Shown: piece by piece, positions 52,322-60,043 of the stretch
Layout of the letters: each line of letters opens with the position of its first letter
How positions within the stretch are numbered: position 1 is the stretch's first letter
Assembly (NCBI RefSeq): GCF_013342145.1
Contig: NZ_JABUQZ010000001.1
Location: 2,356,001-2,420,000, forward strand
Direction of reading: 5' to 3'
Length of the DNA: 64,000 bases
Source: Haloterrigena gelatinilytica
GTDB taxonomy: Archaea; Halobacteriota; Halobacteria; Halobacteriales; Natrialbaceae
The notes under the pieces: model-generated
The model's input: the letters and a program-made list of their open reading frames with translations, nothing else
Told to the model about the DNA's origin: nothing
Database searches by the model: none
Program-made: the position numbers and the translations under genes

Positions 52322-53710
52322 ATGGTTCTTCATCTCGGGCCACGAGCGACTCAGGTCTTAACTGCTTGGGGAGAAGTGGTGGACGCGCATTCGACTGGCC
52401 CTCGATACGATGTAACGTCGCCGACGCGTTCGGAACGGTACCGAAATCATCTAGAGACGTTCGTAAGCGACCCGACAGAGTCGAACTTTGAGGCGCTCTG
52501 GACCGAGGAGGCGCTCGCGGCAGCAACCGAGTGGCACGCAGCCACGATTCTGAATCTGTGGCCTGAATCGATAGCTGAGCTAGCGTCGTTTCTCAACGAA
52601 CTCCGCACTGCCAAGGAGTACGATGCTGACTGGGAAGACCGTGCGAACTGGGGGCTGGTCATCGCCGAACTCTACACGCGAACTACTTCTGAACACCCGA
52701 TCGTGAGCGATCAAGCTCGACGTGGGTTACGGAAATTCGGTGTCGAACCGGCAACCGAGTTCGAGAACCTTCGGGACCAGCTTGCGTCGTTCCGTGACGT
52801 GTATCTTGACGTTGCTGGCCACGTCACCGCGTCGAACGAGACGCCGCTGCCCGTGTATGAGGAGATCGATCAGTTGTTCACACTCGTCACGACTGCAACG
52901 GCGGACGCTATCGCGGCGGAGGAGACGGGACCGCGGGGTGATCTGTACGCGGCGCTTCGCGGGTATCCTGCTGCGTCGACGAAGGATCGCGGCCCGATCG
53001 AGATCGATTTCGAAGCTGCGACGCCGGCGATCAATGGGCACGTCGTTGCGCGGCAGAACAATGCGTACGCTGATACAGACATTGAGCACTGGGCTGGGAA
53101 GCATTACGAGACGTGGAAGTGGGATTTCGCGGAGTACGTGTCTGAGCAGGTTGCCGCGTCGTACACGCTGGACGATTTGGCCGCGGACGACGTGGAGCCG
53201 TTTTTCGACGCGTTCTGGGCGAACGCTGACGAGTACACTGACACAGGTACCCTCTCGACGCCGGTGCCGCAGTACTTGCTCGGCAGGTGGGGTGTTGTGC
53301 AACTCCAGGATTTCCAGGCGACGTGTCTCGACGATCCTGAGGAAGCGGCGGCAGTCCTCTCAATGCTGTTCGATGAGGACAAGCACTTGGTTGAGCGGTT
53401 ACGCCGGTTCCATACGTTTGCTGTCAGTGACGACGTTTCCGATGGGAACTTGCTTCGGATTGCGACGACGCTCCTGATGGGTGCGTATCCGGACGAGTAC
53501 GTGAACTTCCAGTACGAGCGGTTTGACACGTTTTTTACCGCGTGTAGCAATCTCGACTCGCTTGACACAGGATTCGACGCGCGGCAGTACTACCGCATCG
53601 TGCTTGCGTGCCGCGACCTTCGGGACGCAATGCGCAAGGAACTCCCAGATGCGTCGATGCTCGACGTCCACACGTTGATTCGCCTGTATCAGGACTTCCA
53701 GAACGATTGA
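52322..53710 (+). CDS. Unknown 462-residue protein, possible N-terminal part of a McrB-like restriction protein
   Basis: The sequence begins HLGPRATQVLTAWGEVVDAHS ... YDVTSPTRSERYRNHLETFVSDPTE and stays helical through to the stop. I have the impression that haloarchaeal McrB-type AAA proteins and related restriction proteins start in a similar way, but no Walker motif is here and the gene ends at 53710. It is either a stand-alone recognition module or the remaining N-terminal part of a longer gene. A recognisable later feature is the conserved-looking PQYLLGRWGVVQLQDFQATCL. Confidence 0.62.
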   Translation: MVLHLGPRATQVLTAWGEVVDAHSTGPRYDVTSPTRSERYRNHLETFVSDPTESNFEALWTEEALAAATEWHAATILNLWPESIAELASFLNELRTAKEYDADWEDRANWGLVIAELYTRTTSEHPIVSDQARRGLRKFGVEPATEFENLRDQLASFRDVYLDVAGHVTASNETPLPVYEEIDQLFTLVTTATADAIAAEETGPRGDLYAALRGYPAASTKDRGPIEIDFEAATPAINGHVVARQNNAYADTDIEHWAGKHYETWKWDFAEYVSEQVAASYTLDDLAADDVEPFFDAFWANADEYTDTGTLSTPVPQYLLGRWGVVQLQDFQATCLDDPEEAAAVLSMLFDEDKHLVERLRRFHTFAVSDDVSDGNLLRIATTLLMGAYPDEYVNFQYERFDTFFTACSNLDSLDTGFDARQYYRIVLACRDLRDAMRKELPDASMLDVHTLIRLYQDFQND

Positions 53711-53743
53711 GGGGCGGCTGGGGAGGTTGTTACGGCAGGTCTT

Positions 53744-53944
53744 CTACTCGTCCCATTCGATTGGGCGTTCAACGATCGGGTCGTCGCTGAGATCGAAGCT
53801 TCGAAGGTCAAGTTACACTTCACGTTCGCGGCGTTCGCGTCGGTGTCTGGTCAGCGTTTGGAACGGTCGTGGAATCTCTAATAGCGTTGCATCGCCGCTC
53901 TTTCCTATACGGATGTTGCGGGCTACGTAGAGATAGTACTCCAC
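53744..53944 (-). pseudogene. Small ORF with an in-frame stop
   Basis: On the minus strand, GTG at 53944 opens YYLYVARNIRIGKSGDATLLEIPRPFQTLT... ending at a TAA at 53813-53815. The same frame then continues with protein-like sequence LDLRSFDLSDDPIVERPIEWDE to a TAG at 53744. Both parts have coding character, so this looks like one 66-residue gene cut by a stop mutation. It faces the 462-residue gene. Confidence 0.35.
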
Positions 53945-54030
53945 TGGCGATTACTGCTAGTGGTGTCAGCATCAATACCTGCCGTGCGCACCGGACTCGC
54001 TATCTGGAATTAATCAGTAGGTGAACCATG

Positions 54031-54132
54031 TTACAGGAACAGAAGGCCGATCAGCCTTACAGTAATCATGGCGAACCCAAGACCAAGAATGAGGAGTTGA
54101 TCGGGTCCGACTGCGTCGTGAATTGAGGTCAT
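54031..54132 (-). CDS. Possible 33-residue membrane peptide
   Basis: ATG at 54132 opens MTSIHDAVGPDQLL followed by one hydrophobic helix (ILGLGFAMITVRLIGLLFL) and a TAA. The composition is that of a single-span membrane peptide. Too short to be sure. Confidence 0.3.
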   Translation of the reverse strand: MTSIHDAVGPDQLLILGLGFAMITVRLIGLLFL

Positions 54133-54265
54133 AGGTTACTGTTTAACGATCCCCATGTAGTCTTTGCTCGGTGACGTATTCGTATTGGGGTCGATTGATC
54201 CGTTAGTAGTCAAAGATTCAGTTAAACCGCCGTTCTTTCTGGATGGGCTGTCTGAAATAATCAAG

Positions 54266-54457
54266 TTACGACAGAGCCTGATAACTTCGCAATAAGTCTC
54301 TCGAAGCGGCAACAAGCCCGGCTGCGATCACTGCACCAAGTATGATCGGGGATTCTACAACACCGAGCAAGACACCAGCCGCCATGAGCATCACGGCAAT
54401 CCATACAGGGAACGTCCGGTGCATACCGGACACTACGTTCTTATCCAACAAATGCAC
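54266..54457 (-). CDS. Small membrane protein with two predicted helices
   Basis: A 63-residue frame (or 52 residues from the ATG at 54424, MHRTFPVW). Two hydrophobic segments (WIAVMLMAAGVLLGVV and IILGAVIAAGLVAA) are joined by a short ESP turn; the end is basic (SRDLLRSYQALS). Typical of small haloarchaeal membrane proteins. Function unknown. Confidence 0.5.
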   Translation of the reverse strand: MHLLDKNVVSGMHRTFPVWIAVMLMAAGVLLGVVESPIILGAVIAAGLVAASRDLLRSYQALS

Positions 54458-54700
54458 TGAGGGTAACCAGGCATAGTGGTGTCGATCAAGCCACCCAGAA
54501 AGGCATTGATCTGCCGTGATGCGTTACCAGTTGCACTTCGCTCCCTAGTATTATGTGTCTGTGCTGTCATTCAAATGTAAGCGAATCGCATGACACCGGC
54601 GACCCCCGTCACGAACCGTGATGAAATCAAATCGGCCGAAGAGGGGTTTCTTTATAAGCGTCGTACTGCCGTCTGCCAAATGTTGCCCGTCACGCAGAAG

Positions 54701-54714
54701 GATGGGCGCTGCAG
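54701..54714 (+). repeat. Candidate attR at the tRNA-Arg 3' end
   Basis: ATGGGCGCTGCAGG, identical to the copy at 6024-6037. It covers the 3' acceptor end of the tRNA gene and reconstitutes the gene after integration. Confidence 0.75.
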
Positions 54715-54776
54715 GATTTGAACCCGCGACAGCTTGGTCCGAAGCCAAGTACTCTGTCCAGACTGAGCTAAGCGCC
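54703..54776 (-). tRNA. tRNA-Arg (anticodon TCG)
   Basis: On the minus strand: acceptor GGGCGCT pairs with AGCGCCC; D arm GCTC/GAGT; anticodon stem CTTGG/CCAAG around loop CTTCGGA with anticodon TCG (reads CGA); T arm GCGGG TTCAAAT CCTGC. No intron and no encoded CCA. Its 3' end faces the island and is the integration target. Confidence 0.93.
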
Positions 54777-54942
54777 CTCACCACTGAATTTCCGGCGGTG
54801 CCGTATAAGTCACTCGATTTGGGACGCTTTCGATAGCCACCACCACACGCACCTCGAGTCGACCACCCTCACCTGCACTTCTCAGTCGGTGAAAATTGGC
54901 TCAGGGGGTCTTTGTCGTGGGAAGTCAACGATCGAACGTGCC

Positions 54943-55125
54943 ATGACGGTAAACGAGACCCCCATCCCCGACGACGAGCAGGCCGCAGCGATGCCGCTCG
55001 AGTTGCTCACCGACGACGAGGACGTCTGGACGGCCGTCCCGGCCGACGCTACCGGTGACGAGCGCGTGACCAAGTGGCTCTCGGTCGACGTCGACACGCT
55101 GTGCGATCTCGAGGAGTGGCAGTAA
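54943..55125 (+). CDS. Short conserved haloarchaeal protein (DUF7511-like)
   Basis: A 60-residue acidic protein from the ATG at 54943; the longer frame upstream lacks coding character. The pattern PLELLTDDEDVWTAVP ... RVTKWLSVDVDTLCDLEEWQ resembles short haloarchaeal proteins I recall as DUF7511, of unknown function. It begins the normal chromosome to the right of the tRNA. Confidence 0.65.
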   Translation: MTVNETPIPDDEQAAAMPLELLTDDEDVWTAVPADATGDERVTKWLSVDVDTLCDLEEWQ

Positions 55126-55308
55126 CGCTCCGCGCAAGCCCCTCGGGACGACTCCGAACCGCGTCTCGTACCGCCACCAAGCCGCGCTCTCGCCAGCGAT
55201 TGCCGTAGTCGCCAGCCACAGCGGGGGACTCGAGGCCGTCGTTTCCTCCCCGCCGTCTCGGCGCGGCGGATCGCACCGTTTAACCACCAGCGTTGACCAG
55301 TCCAGCCT

Positions 55309-56163
55309 ATGACAGCAGGCGAGACGGGCCGCGGACTCCTCGAGTTGACGCGGCCGGTGAACGTGGTCGCGGCGAGCGTCTTGCCCTTCATCGGCGCGTT
55401 CGTCGCGGGCGGGGTCGTCGATCAGCCGTTCCGGGTCGCGACGGCGGTCGCCGCCACGGCGCTCGCGGTCGGCGCCGGCAACGCGATCAACGACTACTTC
55501 GATCGGGAGATCGACCGGATCAACCAGCCCGACAGGCCGATTCCCCGCGGAGCGGTGAGTCCGCGCGGCGCGCTCGCGTTCAGTCTCGGCTGCTTCGGCG
55601 CGGCCGTCGCGCTCGCGGTGACGCTCCCGCCGGCGGCGCTGGCCATCGCGGGGATCAACCTCGTCGCGCTGGTGGCGTACACGGAGGTCTTCAAGGGGCT
55701 GCCGGGAGTCGGGAACGCGCTGGTCGCCTACCTCGTCGGGAGTGCGTTCCTCTTCGGGGCCGCCGCGGTGGGCGACATGGCGCCCGCGGCCGTCCTCTTC
55801 CTGCTCTCGGCGATCACGACGCTGACGCGAGAGATCATCAAGGACGTCGAGGACGTCGAGGGCGACCGCGAGGAGGGGCTCAACACGCTCCCGATCGCCA
55901 TCGGGGAGCGCCGCGCGCTGTACGTCGCGACGGGGCTGCTCGCGATCGGCGCCGCGGCGAGCCCGCTCCCGTACGTCCTCCTCGAGGACTTCGGGGTCGC
56001 GTACCTGGTCGTGGTGGGTCCGGCCGTCGCCGTGATGTGTTATGCGGCCTACGAGAGTTTCTCGGATCCGACGGCGGGACAGGGACATCTCAAGTACGGG
56101 ATGTTTCTCGCCGCGCTGGCGTTTATCGTGGGGCGGGCGGCGGCGATGCCCGCCGTGCTCTGA
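55309..56163 (+). CDS. Geranylgeranylglycerol-phosphate geranylgeranyltransferase (UbiA family)
   Basis: A 284-residue membrane prenyltransferase with 7-9 hydrophobic segments. The two Asp-rich motifs are NAINDYFDREIDRINQPDRP (about 60-80) and KDVEDVEGDREEG (about 180-192). In archaea this UbiA subgroup adds the second geranylgeranyl chain to make digeranylgeranylglyceryl phosphate, the core of the ether lipids. The gene starts near a promoter after a 180-base gap. A housekeeping gene with typical host composition. Confidence 0.9.
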   Translation: MTAGETGRGLLELTRPVNVVAASVLPFIGAFVAGGVVDQPFRVATAVAATALAVGAGNAINDYFDREIDRINQPDRPIPRGAVSPRGALAFSLGCFGAAVALAVTLPPAALAIAGINLVALVAYTEVFKGLPGVGNALVAYLVGSAFLFGAAAVGDMAPAAVLFLLSAITTLTREIIKDVEDVEGDREEGLNTLPIAIGERRALYVATGLLAIGAAASPLPYVLLEDFGVAYLVVVGPAVAVMCYAAYESFSDPTAGQGHLKYGMFLAALAFIVGRAAAMPAVL

Positions 56164-56332
56164 GACCGTTCGCGGTGTCAGCGCCGGCGGTTGTCGACCC
56201 ACAACCGTGGGGAATAAGCAATAGTTGTGCCCGTACAATCAAAAGTAATATAAGCTGGATACCGCATTCTCATATCACACGCCGGAGTAGCCAGCGGATT
56301 CCACTACGGCTGTATGGATGTGAGTATTTGGC

Positions 56333-56965
56333 ATGTATGACCTCGCAGATGTCCTCCCGGACGCCGACATCGAGCCCGGGACGAACCTGCTCATTGCGGG
56401 CCCGCCACTGACGGGAAAGCGCGAGATCGCCTTCGACATCCTCGCCAGCGGCGCCAACCGTGGTAACGGTTCGATCGTCGTTACGACCAAAGACAGCGCC
56501 GACAAGGTTCTCGAGACGTTCACCGGCTCGCTCGAGGCGGGCGTCGATCCGGACGTCGGGATCGTCGACTGCGTCACGAAACAGCGCGGGATCGGCACCG
56601 TCGACGACGATCCGCGGATCAAGTACGCCTCCTCGCCGGTCGACATGACCGGTATCGGGATTAAACTCTCGGAGTTCCTTCAGGAATTTTACGAGGGCCA
56701 CGGCCTGACCGAGAACCGCGTGCTGTTACACTCGGTGTCGACGCTGCTGATGTACTCCGACCTCCAGACCGTGTTCCGGTTCCTCCACGTCTTCACGGGC
56801 CGGATCCAGAGCGCCGACGCCATGGGGCTGTACGTCATCGACTCGACGGCCCACGACGACCAGACCATGAACACGCTCAAACAGCTGTTCGACGCCGTCA
56901 TCGAACTCGAGGAGCCGGCCGACGGCGAGGAACCCGAGATTCGAACCGCCGGCCTCTCGAGTTGA
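56333..56965 (+). CDS. KaiC/RecA-like ATPase-related protein
   Basis: A 210-residue protein. A P-loop variant GPPLTGKREIAFD is near residue 23, followed by strands like those of KaiC (SIVVTTKDSADKV, VGIVDCVTKQ, NRVLLHSVSTLLMYSDLQTVFRFLHVF, GLYVIDSTAHDDQTMNTLKQLFD). The layout matches the haloarchaeal KaiC-related family often called DUF7504. Upstream AATATAAG near 56249 is a good TATA-like box. Role unknown, possibly regulatory. Confidence 0.8.
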   Translation: MYDLADVLPDADIEPGTNLLIAGPPLTGKREIAFDILASGANRGNGSIVVTTKDSADKVLETFTGSLEAGVDPDVGIVDCVTKQRGIGTVDDDPRIKYASSPVDMTGIGIKLSEFLQEFYEGHGLTENRVLLHSVSTLLMYSDLQTVFRFLHVFTGRIQSADAMGLYVIDSTAHDDQTMNTLKQLFDAVIELEEPADGEEPEIRTAGLSS

Positions 56966-57238
56966 GTAGCAGTCTCGTTCGCGACCGCTGGCTTCGCGTT
57001 TCGTTTTCCGAGCACTGATATCACGCGTTAGAGGCTCGTCGGGACTCCCGCATCGACTGCAAACACCACGAAAACCCCGGCCGCTTTCAATCCCACCCGA
57101 GTCGGCTGGCCGGTCGTGTCACCGCGGGTGGGCTTTCGTGGTGTTCGACGCAGTGCAGTGAGCGTCCCGCCTCGAGTCAGGTACCGGCGGTACGAGACCC
57201 CGAAACGTTTCAGCGCCGAGCGCGTACTCGAGACTACC

Positions 57239-57649
57239 ATGCCAGTCGATACCGCGGAGGAGATCGAGGAGATCCTCGAGTACGAGACGATCGCCGTCGT
57301 GGGCTGCTCGAGCACGCCGGGGAAGGCGGCCCACGATGTGCCCGAGTACCTGCTCGAGCGCGGCTACGACGTGATTCCCGTCAACCCGTACGCCGACGAG
57401 ATCTTCGAGCGGGAGGTCTACGACTCGCTCGACGAAGTCGACGCGGAGATCGACGTCGTCTGCGTCTTCCGGCCCAGCGAGGAGGTCAGCGGGATCGTCG
57501 ACGCGGCCCTCGAGCGCGACGACGTGAAGGTCGTCTGGACCCAGCAGGGGATCCGCGACGACGAGGCCGCGGCCAGAGCCGAAGACGACGGCCGGCGGGT
57601 CGTCCAGGATCGGTGTATGAAGGTCGAACACCGACGGCTCGCCGCCTGA
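57239..57649 (+). CDS. CoA-binding domain protein
   Basis: A 136-residue Rossmann-fold protein from ATG 57239. The pattern IAVVGCSSTPGKAAHDVPEYLLERGYDVIPVNPYADEIFEREVYDSLDEV matches the CoA-binding domain of succinyl-CoA-synthetase-type and YccU-like proteins. Later VVCVFRPSEEVSGIVDAAL and VVWTQQGIRDDEAAARAEDDG also match. Role is unknown; such stand-alone domains are common in haloarchaea. Confidence 0.9.
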   Translation: MPVDTAEEIEEILEYETIAVVGCSSTPGKAAHDVPEYLLERGYDVIPVNPYADEIFEREVYDSLDEVDAEIDVVCVFRPSEEVSGIVDAALERDDVKVVWTQQGIRDDEAAARAEDDGRRVVQDRCMKVEHRRLAA

Positions 57650-57823
57650 AGCGGACCTCGAGTAGGCGACGAGCAATCTCGCGGCGCCGACGCCCGCCGC
57701 TCGAGGCCGTCGAGCGCGTCCGACAGCGACGGTCTGATCGCATCGTCGGCGGCCGTCAAAACGTCGCAACCATTTTAGCAGAATGAGTGTCCTCCGCGCT
57801 GCCGTTCGATTCCGGGCTCGGCG

Positions 57824-58804
57824 TTAGCCCTCCCACTCCTCGAACGACCGGTAGATCCCCTTCGAGAGGTAGCGCTCGCTCGAGTCCGGAAACACCGTCA
57901 CGACGGTCTCGTGGGGCGCGTCGATCTCGCCCGTCGAAATCGCCCGCGCTACCCGCCTCGCGGCGACGCTCGCCGCGCCCGCACTCGAGGCGACGAGGTG
58001 GCCCTCCTCGCGGGCCAGTCGCCGGAGCTCGTCGTGGGCGTCCCGGTCCGGGATCGCGTAGACGGCGTCGACGAGGTCGGGATCGAACAGTTCGTTGGTC
58101 GCCAGATCGTGGGTACCGATCCCCTCGATCTTGTACTCGTCCTCCTCGCGGTCGTCGCCCAGCGCCTCGCCGTAGATCGAGCCCTCGGGTTCGACCGCGG
58201 CGACGTAGGTCGAGTCGTCCCGCTCGAGGGCGTACTCCGCGATGCCCATCAGCGTCCCTGCGGTGCCACAACCGGCGACGACGGCCCCCACCTCGCCGTC
58301 CAGCGCCTCGTAGATCTCGGGTCCGGTGGTCTCGTAGTGGGCTTCGACGTTGAGCGGATTCGAGAACTGCTGGGGAACGACGGCGTCGTCGAGCTCCGCG
58401 GCCAGTTCGTGGGCGCGCTCGATCGCCCCGCCCATCCCCGCGTCCGTGGGCGTGTTGATGATCTCGGCGCCCAGCGCGGCCATCAGCTGCTGTTTCTCGA
58501 CGCTGAACCGCTCCGGGACGACGAAGATCGCCTCGAGACCCAGCTGTTCGGCGGCGATCGCGAACCCGATCCCCGTGTTCCCCGCGGTCGGTTCGATGAT
58601 CGTCCCGTCCTCGGAGAGCTCCCCGCGCTCGAGCATCGCCTCGAGCATGTACCGGCCGATGCGATCCTTGACGCTGGCCCCGGGGTTGAACGTCTCGAGT
58701 TTCGCGTACAGGTCGACATCCGTGGGTCCGTCCTGCAGGGCGACCAGCGGCGTCCGACCGATCGTCTCGAGGACCGAGTCGACCGGCTGCTCGTGGCTCG
58801 TCAT
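57824..58804 (-). CDS. Cysteine synthase family protein (CysK/CysM/CBS type)
   Basis: A 326-residue PLP enzyme of the cysteine synthase / cystathionine beta-synthase group. Lys of GASVKDRIG holds PLP; PTAGNTGIGFAIA binds the phosphate side; GCGTAGTLMGIAEY is the glycine loop; a C-terminal VVTVFPDSSERYLS is typical. It makes cysteine from O-acetylserine or O-phosphoserine, or cystathionine, and the substrate cannot be fixed from this view. Convergent with the CoA-binding gene. Confidence 0.92.
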   Translation of the reverse strand: MTSHEQPVDSVLETIGRTPLVALQDGPTDVDLYAKLETFNPGASVKDRIGRYMLEAMLERGELSEDGTIIEPTAGNTGIGFAIAAEQLGLEAIFVVPERFSVEKQQLMAALGAEIINTPTDAGMGGAIERAHELAAELDDAVVPQQFSNPLNVEAHYETTGPEIYEALDGEVGAVVAGCGTAGTLMGIAEYALERDDSTYVAAVEPEGSIYGEALGDDREEDEYKIEGIGTHDLATNELFDPDLVDAVYAIPDRDAHDELRRLAREEGHLVASSAGAASVAARRVARAISTGEIDAPHETVVTVFPDSSERYLSKGIYRSFEEWEG

Positions 58805-58915
58805 CGACTCGAAAAACGGGAGCCGTGGCCGTAGGGCTTTCCCTATACGTCCACACCGGTCGGTCGACCGTTCGGGGCTGGACGCGCCCGGATTCGGGAA
58901 CCGCTCCCGAGTAGC

Positions 58916-59251
58916 CTATTTGGCCGTCGCGTCGCTCGCGTCGGCGTCCGCCGATTCGTCGGTCGTCTCGTCCGCAGTAGCGTCGCTCTCCTCGGCCTCT
59001 AGTTCGGCCTCGTCGATGGCCGCGTCGGCGAGGATCTGTTCGCCGTCGATGTCGTGTTCCTCGGCGATGGCCAGCAGGAGCGCGCGCTGTTCGGTCAGCT
59101 GGTGGTCCATTCGGTTGACCGTGTCGTGGGTGTCGTCCATCTCCTCCTCCAGCGAGATGATCCGCTTTTGGAGCTGTTGTACCTGCTTGTACATCGCCTC
59201 GGCGCGATCCGAGAGGCTCTGAATCTTCTTTGCGGTGCTGCCAAGTCCCAT
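58916..59251 (-). CDS. Haloarchaeal coiled-coil protein (DUF5798-like)
   Basis: A 111-residue protein. Residues 1-70 form a long amphipathic coiled coil (MGLGSTAKKIQSLSDRAEAMY ... DTVNRMDHQLTEQRALLLAIAEEHDID). The tail is acidic and Ala/Asp-rich. This conserved beginning is found in a haloarchaeal family I recall as DUF5798. Role unknown. Confidence 0.82.
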   Translation of the reverse strand: MGLGSTAKKIQSLSDRAEAMYKQVQQLQKRIISLEEEMDDTHDTVNRMDHQLTEQRALLLAIAEEHDIDGEQILADAAIDEAELEAEESDATADETTDESADADASDATAK

Positions 59252-59408
59252 GCCTAGTCGAGGTGTCGGGAAACTAATGGGCCTTTTCCTCCGTCGGACG
59301 CGTTCGAACTATTCTGTCATTAGCGCCTTCTGTGATAACATACTGCATGGATCGACAGATTTTTTACGAACCGCGAACAATCTTCTGTTGAACTCGAGGT
59401 GAACAGCC

Positions 59409-59777
59409 ATGGTGCTCCGACCGACGCCAAGCACCTGGACGCAAGGCCTCGACGTACCGTCCCAACTGTTCAGTGACCGAGGCGGCAACGACTACGAACT
59501 GTACGAGGAGGACGACGAGTTCGTCCTGACGATCGACATGCCGGGCTTCGAGACCGACGAGATCGGGCTCTCGTGGGACGACGGCGTCCTCAACGTCGCC
59601 GCCGAGCACGTCGACGACGAGCGCGGTCGCAAGAAGACCTACCACCGGCGGTTCCGGTTCCCCAAGACCATCGACGAGGACGCCATCTCCGCCGAGTACA
59701 CCAACGGCGTCCTCGAGGTCGAACTGCCGGTCGCCGACGCCGTCACCCGCGGGAAGGAGATCCCTCTCGAGGGGTGA
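59409..59777 (+). CDS. Hsp20/alpha-crystallin small heat-shock protein
   Basis: A 122-residue chaperone. The alpha-crystallin domain runs over about 30-118: EFVLTIDMPGFETDEIGLSWDDGVLNVAAEH, FRFPKTIDEDAISAEYTNGVLEVELP. The N-terminal arm is short. It prevents aggregation of unfolding proteins. The AT-rich stretch at about 59358-59367 (AGATTTTTTA) may be its heat-responsive promoter. Confidence 0.93.
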   Translation: MVLRPTPSTWTQGLDVPSQLFSDRGGNDYELYEEDDEFVLTIDMPGFETDEIGLSWDDGVLNVAAEHVDDERGRKKTYHRRFRFPKTIDEDAISAEYTNGVLEVELPVADAVTRGKEIPLEG

Positions 59778-60043
59778 TCCAGCCCCGACCGACGGCCGGT
59801 CGGGACCCGTCTCGAGACGCGATCGTCGGCCCGTCCTCCCCGCGGTCGCCGCCGATCGCCGTTCCCGTCGGCGAACCGCCTCGTGAAATCGGCCGCTGAA
59901 CCGACACCCGGCATCGACCGGCGAACCGATCGCCGCCGACGCGTGTCCCGCCGGATCGCGTCGGCCGAGCCGTTCGCCGGCCACGTCCGTCGTTTTCCGC
60001 ACGCGTCGGCGCCCTCCCGACGTTCGAGTTCGAACGCAGGACC

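Larger units (their letters stand above)
53945..54702. other. Sparse region before the tRNA
   Basis: Contains two small membrane-peptide frames (54031-54132 and 54266-54457), listed separately. Otherwise nothing recognised. It forms the right arm of the island next to attR. Confidence 0.4.
6024..54714. mobile_element. Integrated defence island at tRNA-Arg(TCG)
   Basis: The ends are the direct repeat at 6024-6037 and the tRNA-Arg 3' end at 54701-54714. A tyrosine integrase is the first gene inside the left end. The content is accessory: recombinases, RAMP operon, DISARM, GHKL/methylase/nuclease cluster, HNH nucleases and several decayed genes. Base composition changes abruptly inside, with a very AT-rich 7248-10331 segment. 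I recognise no capsid, conjugation or replication-initiator gene, so it may be a satellite or decayed element. Confidence 0.7.

Noticed and set aside
54925-56238. 437-codon open frame on the minus strand opposite the UbiA gene
   Set aside because: Composition is Arg/Asp-rich low complexity caused by GC-rich antisense of a clear membrane enzyme.
55293-56411. 372-codon plus-strand frame in another phase of the UbiA gene
   Set aside because: Arg/Gly-rich translation typical of a wrong frame.
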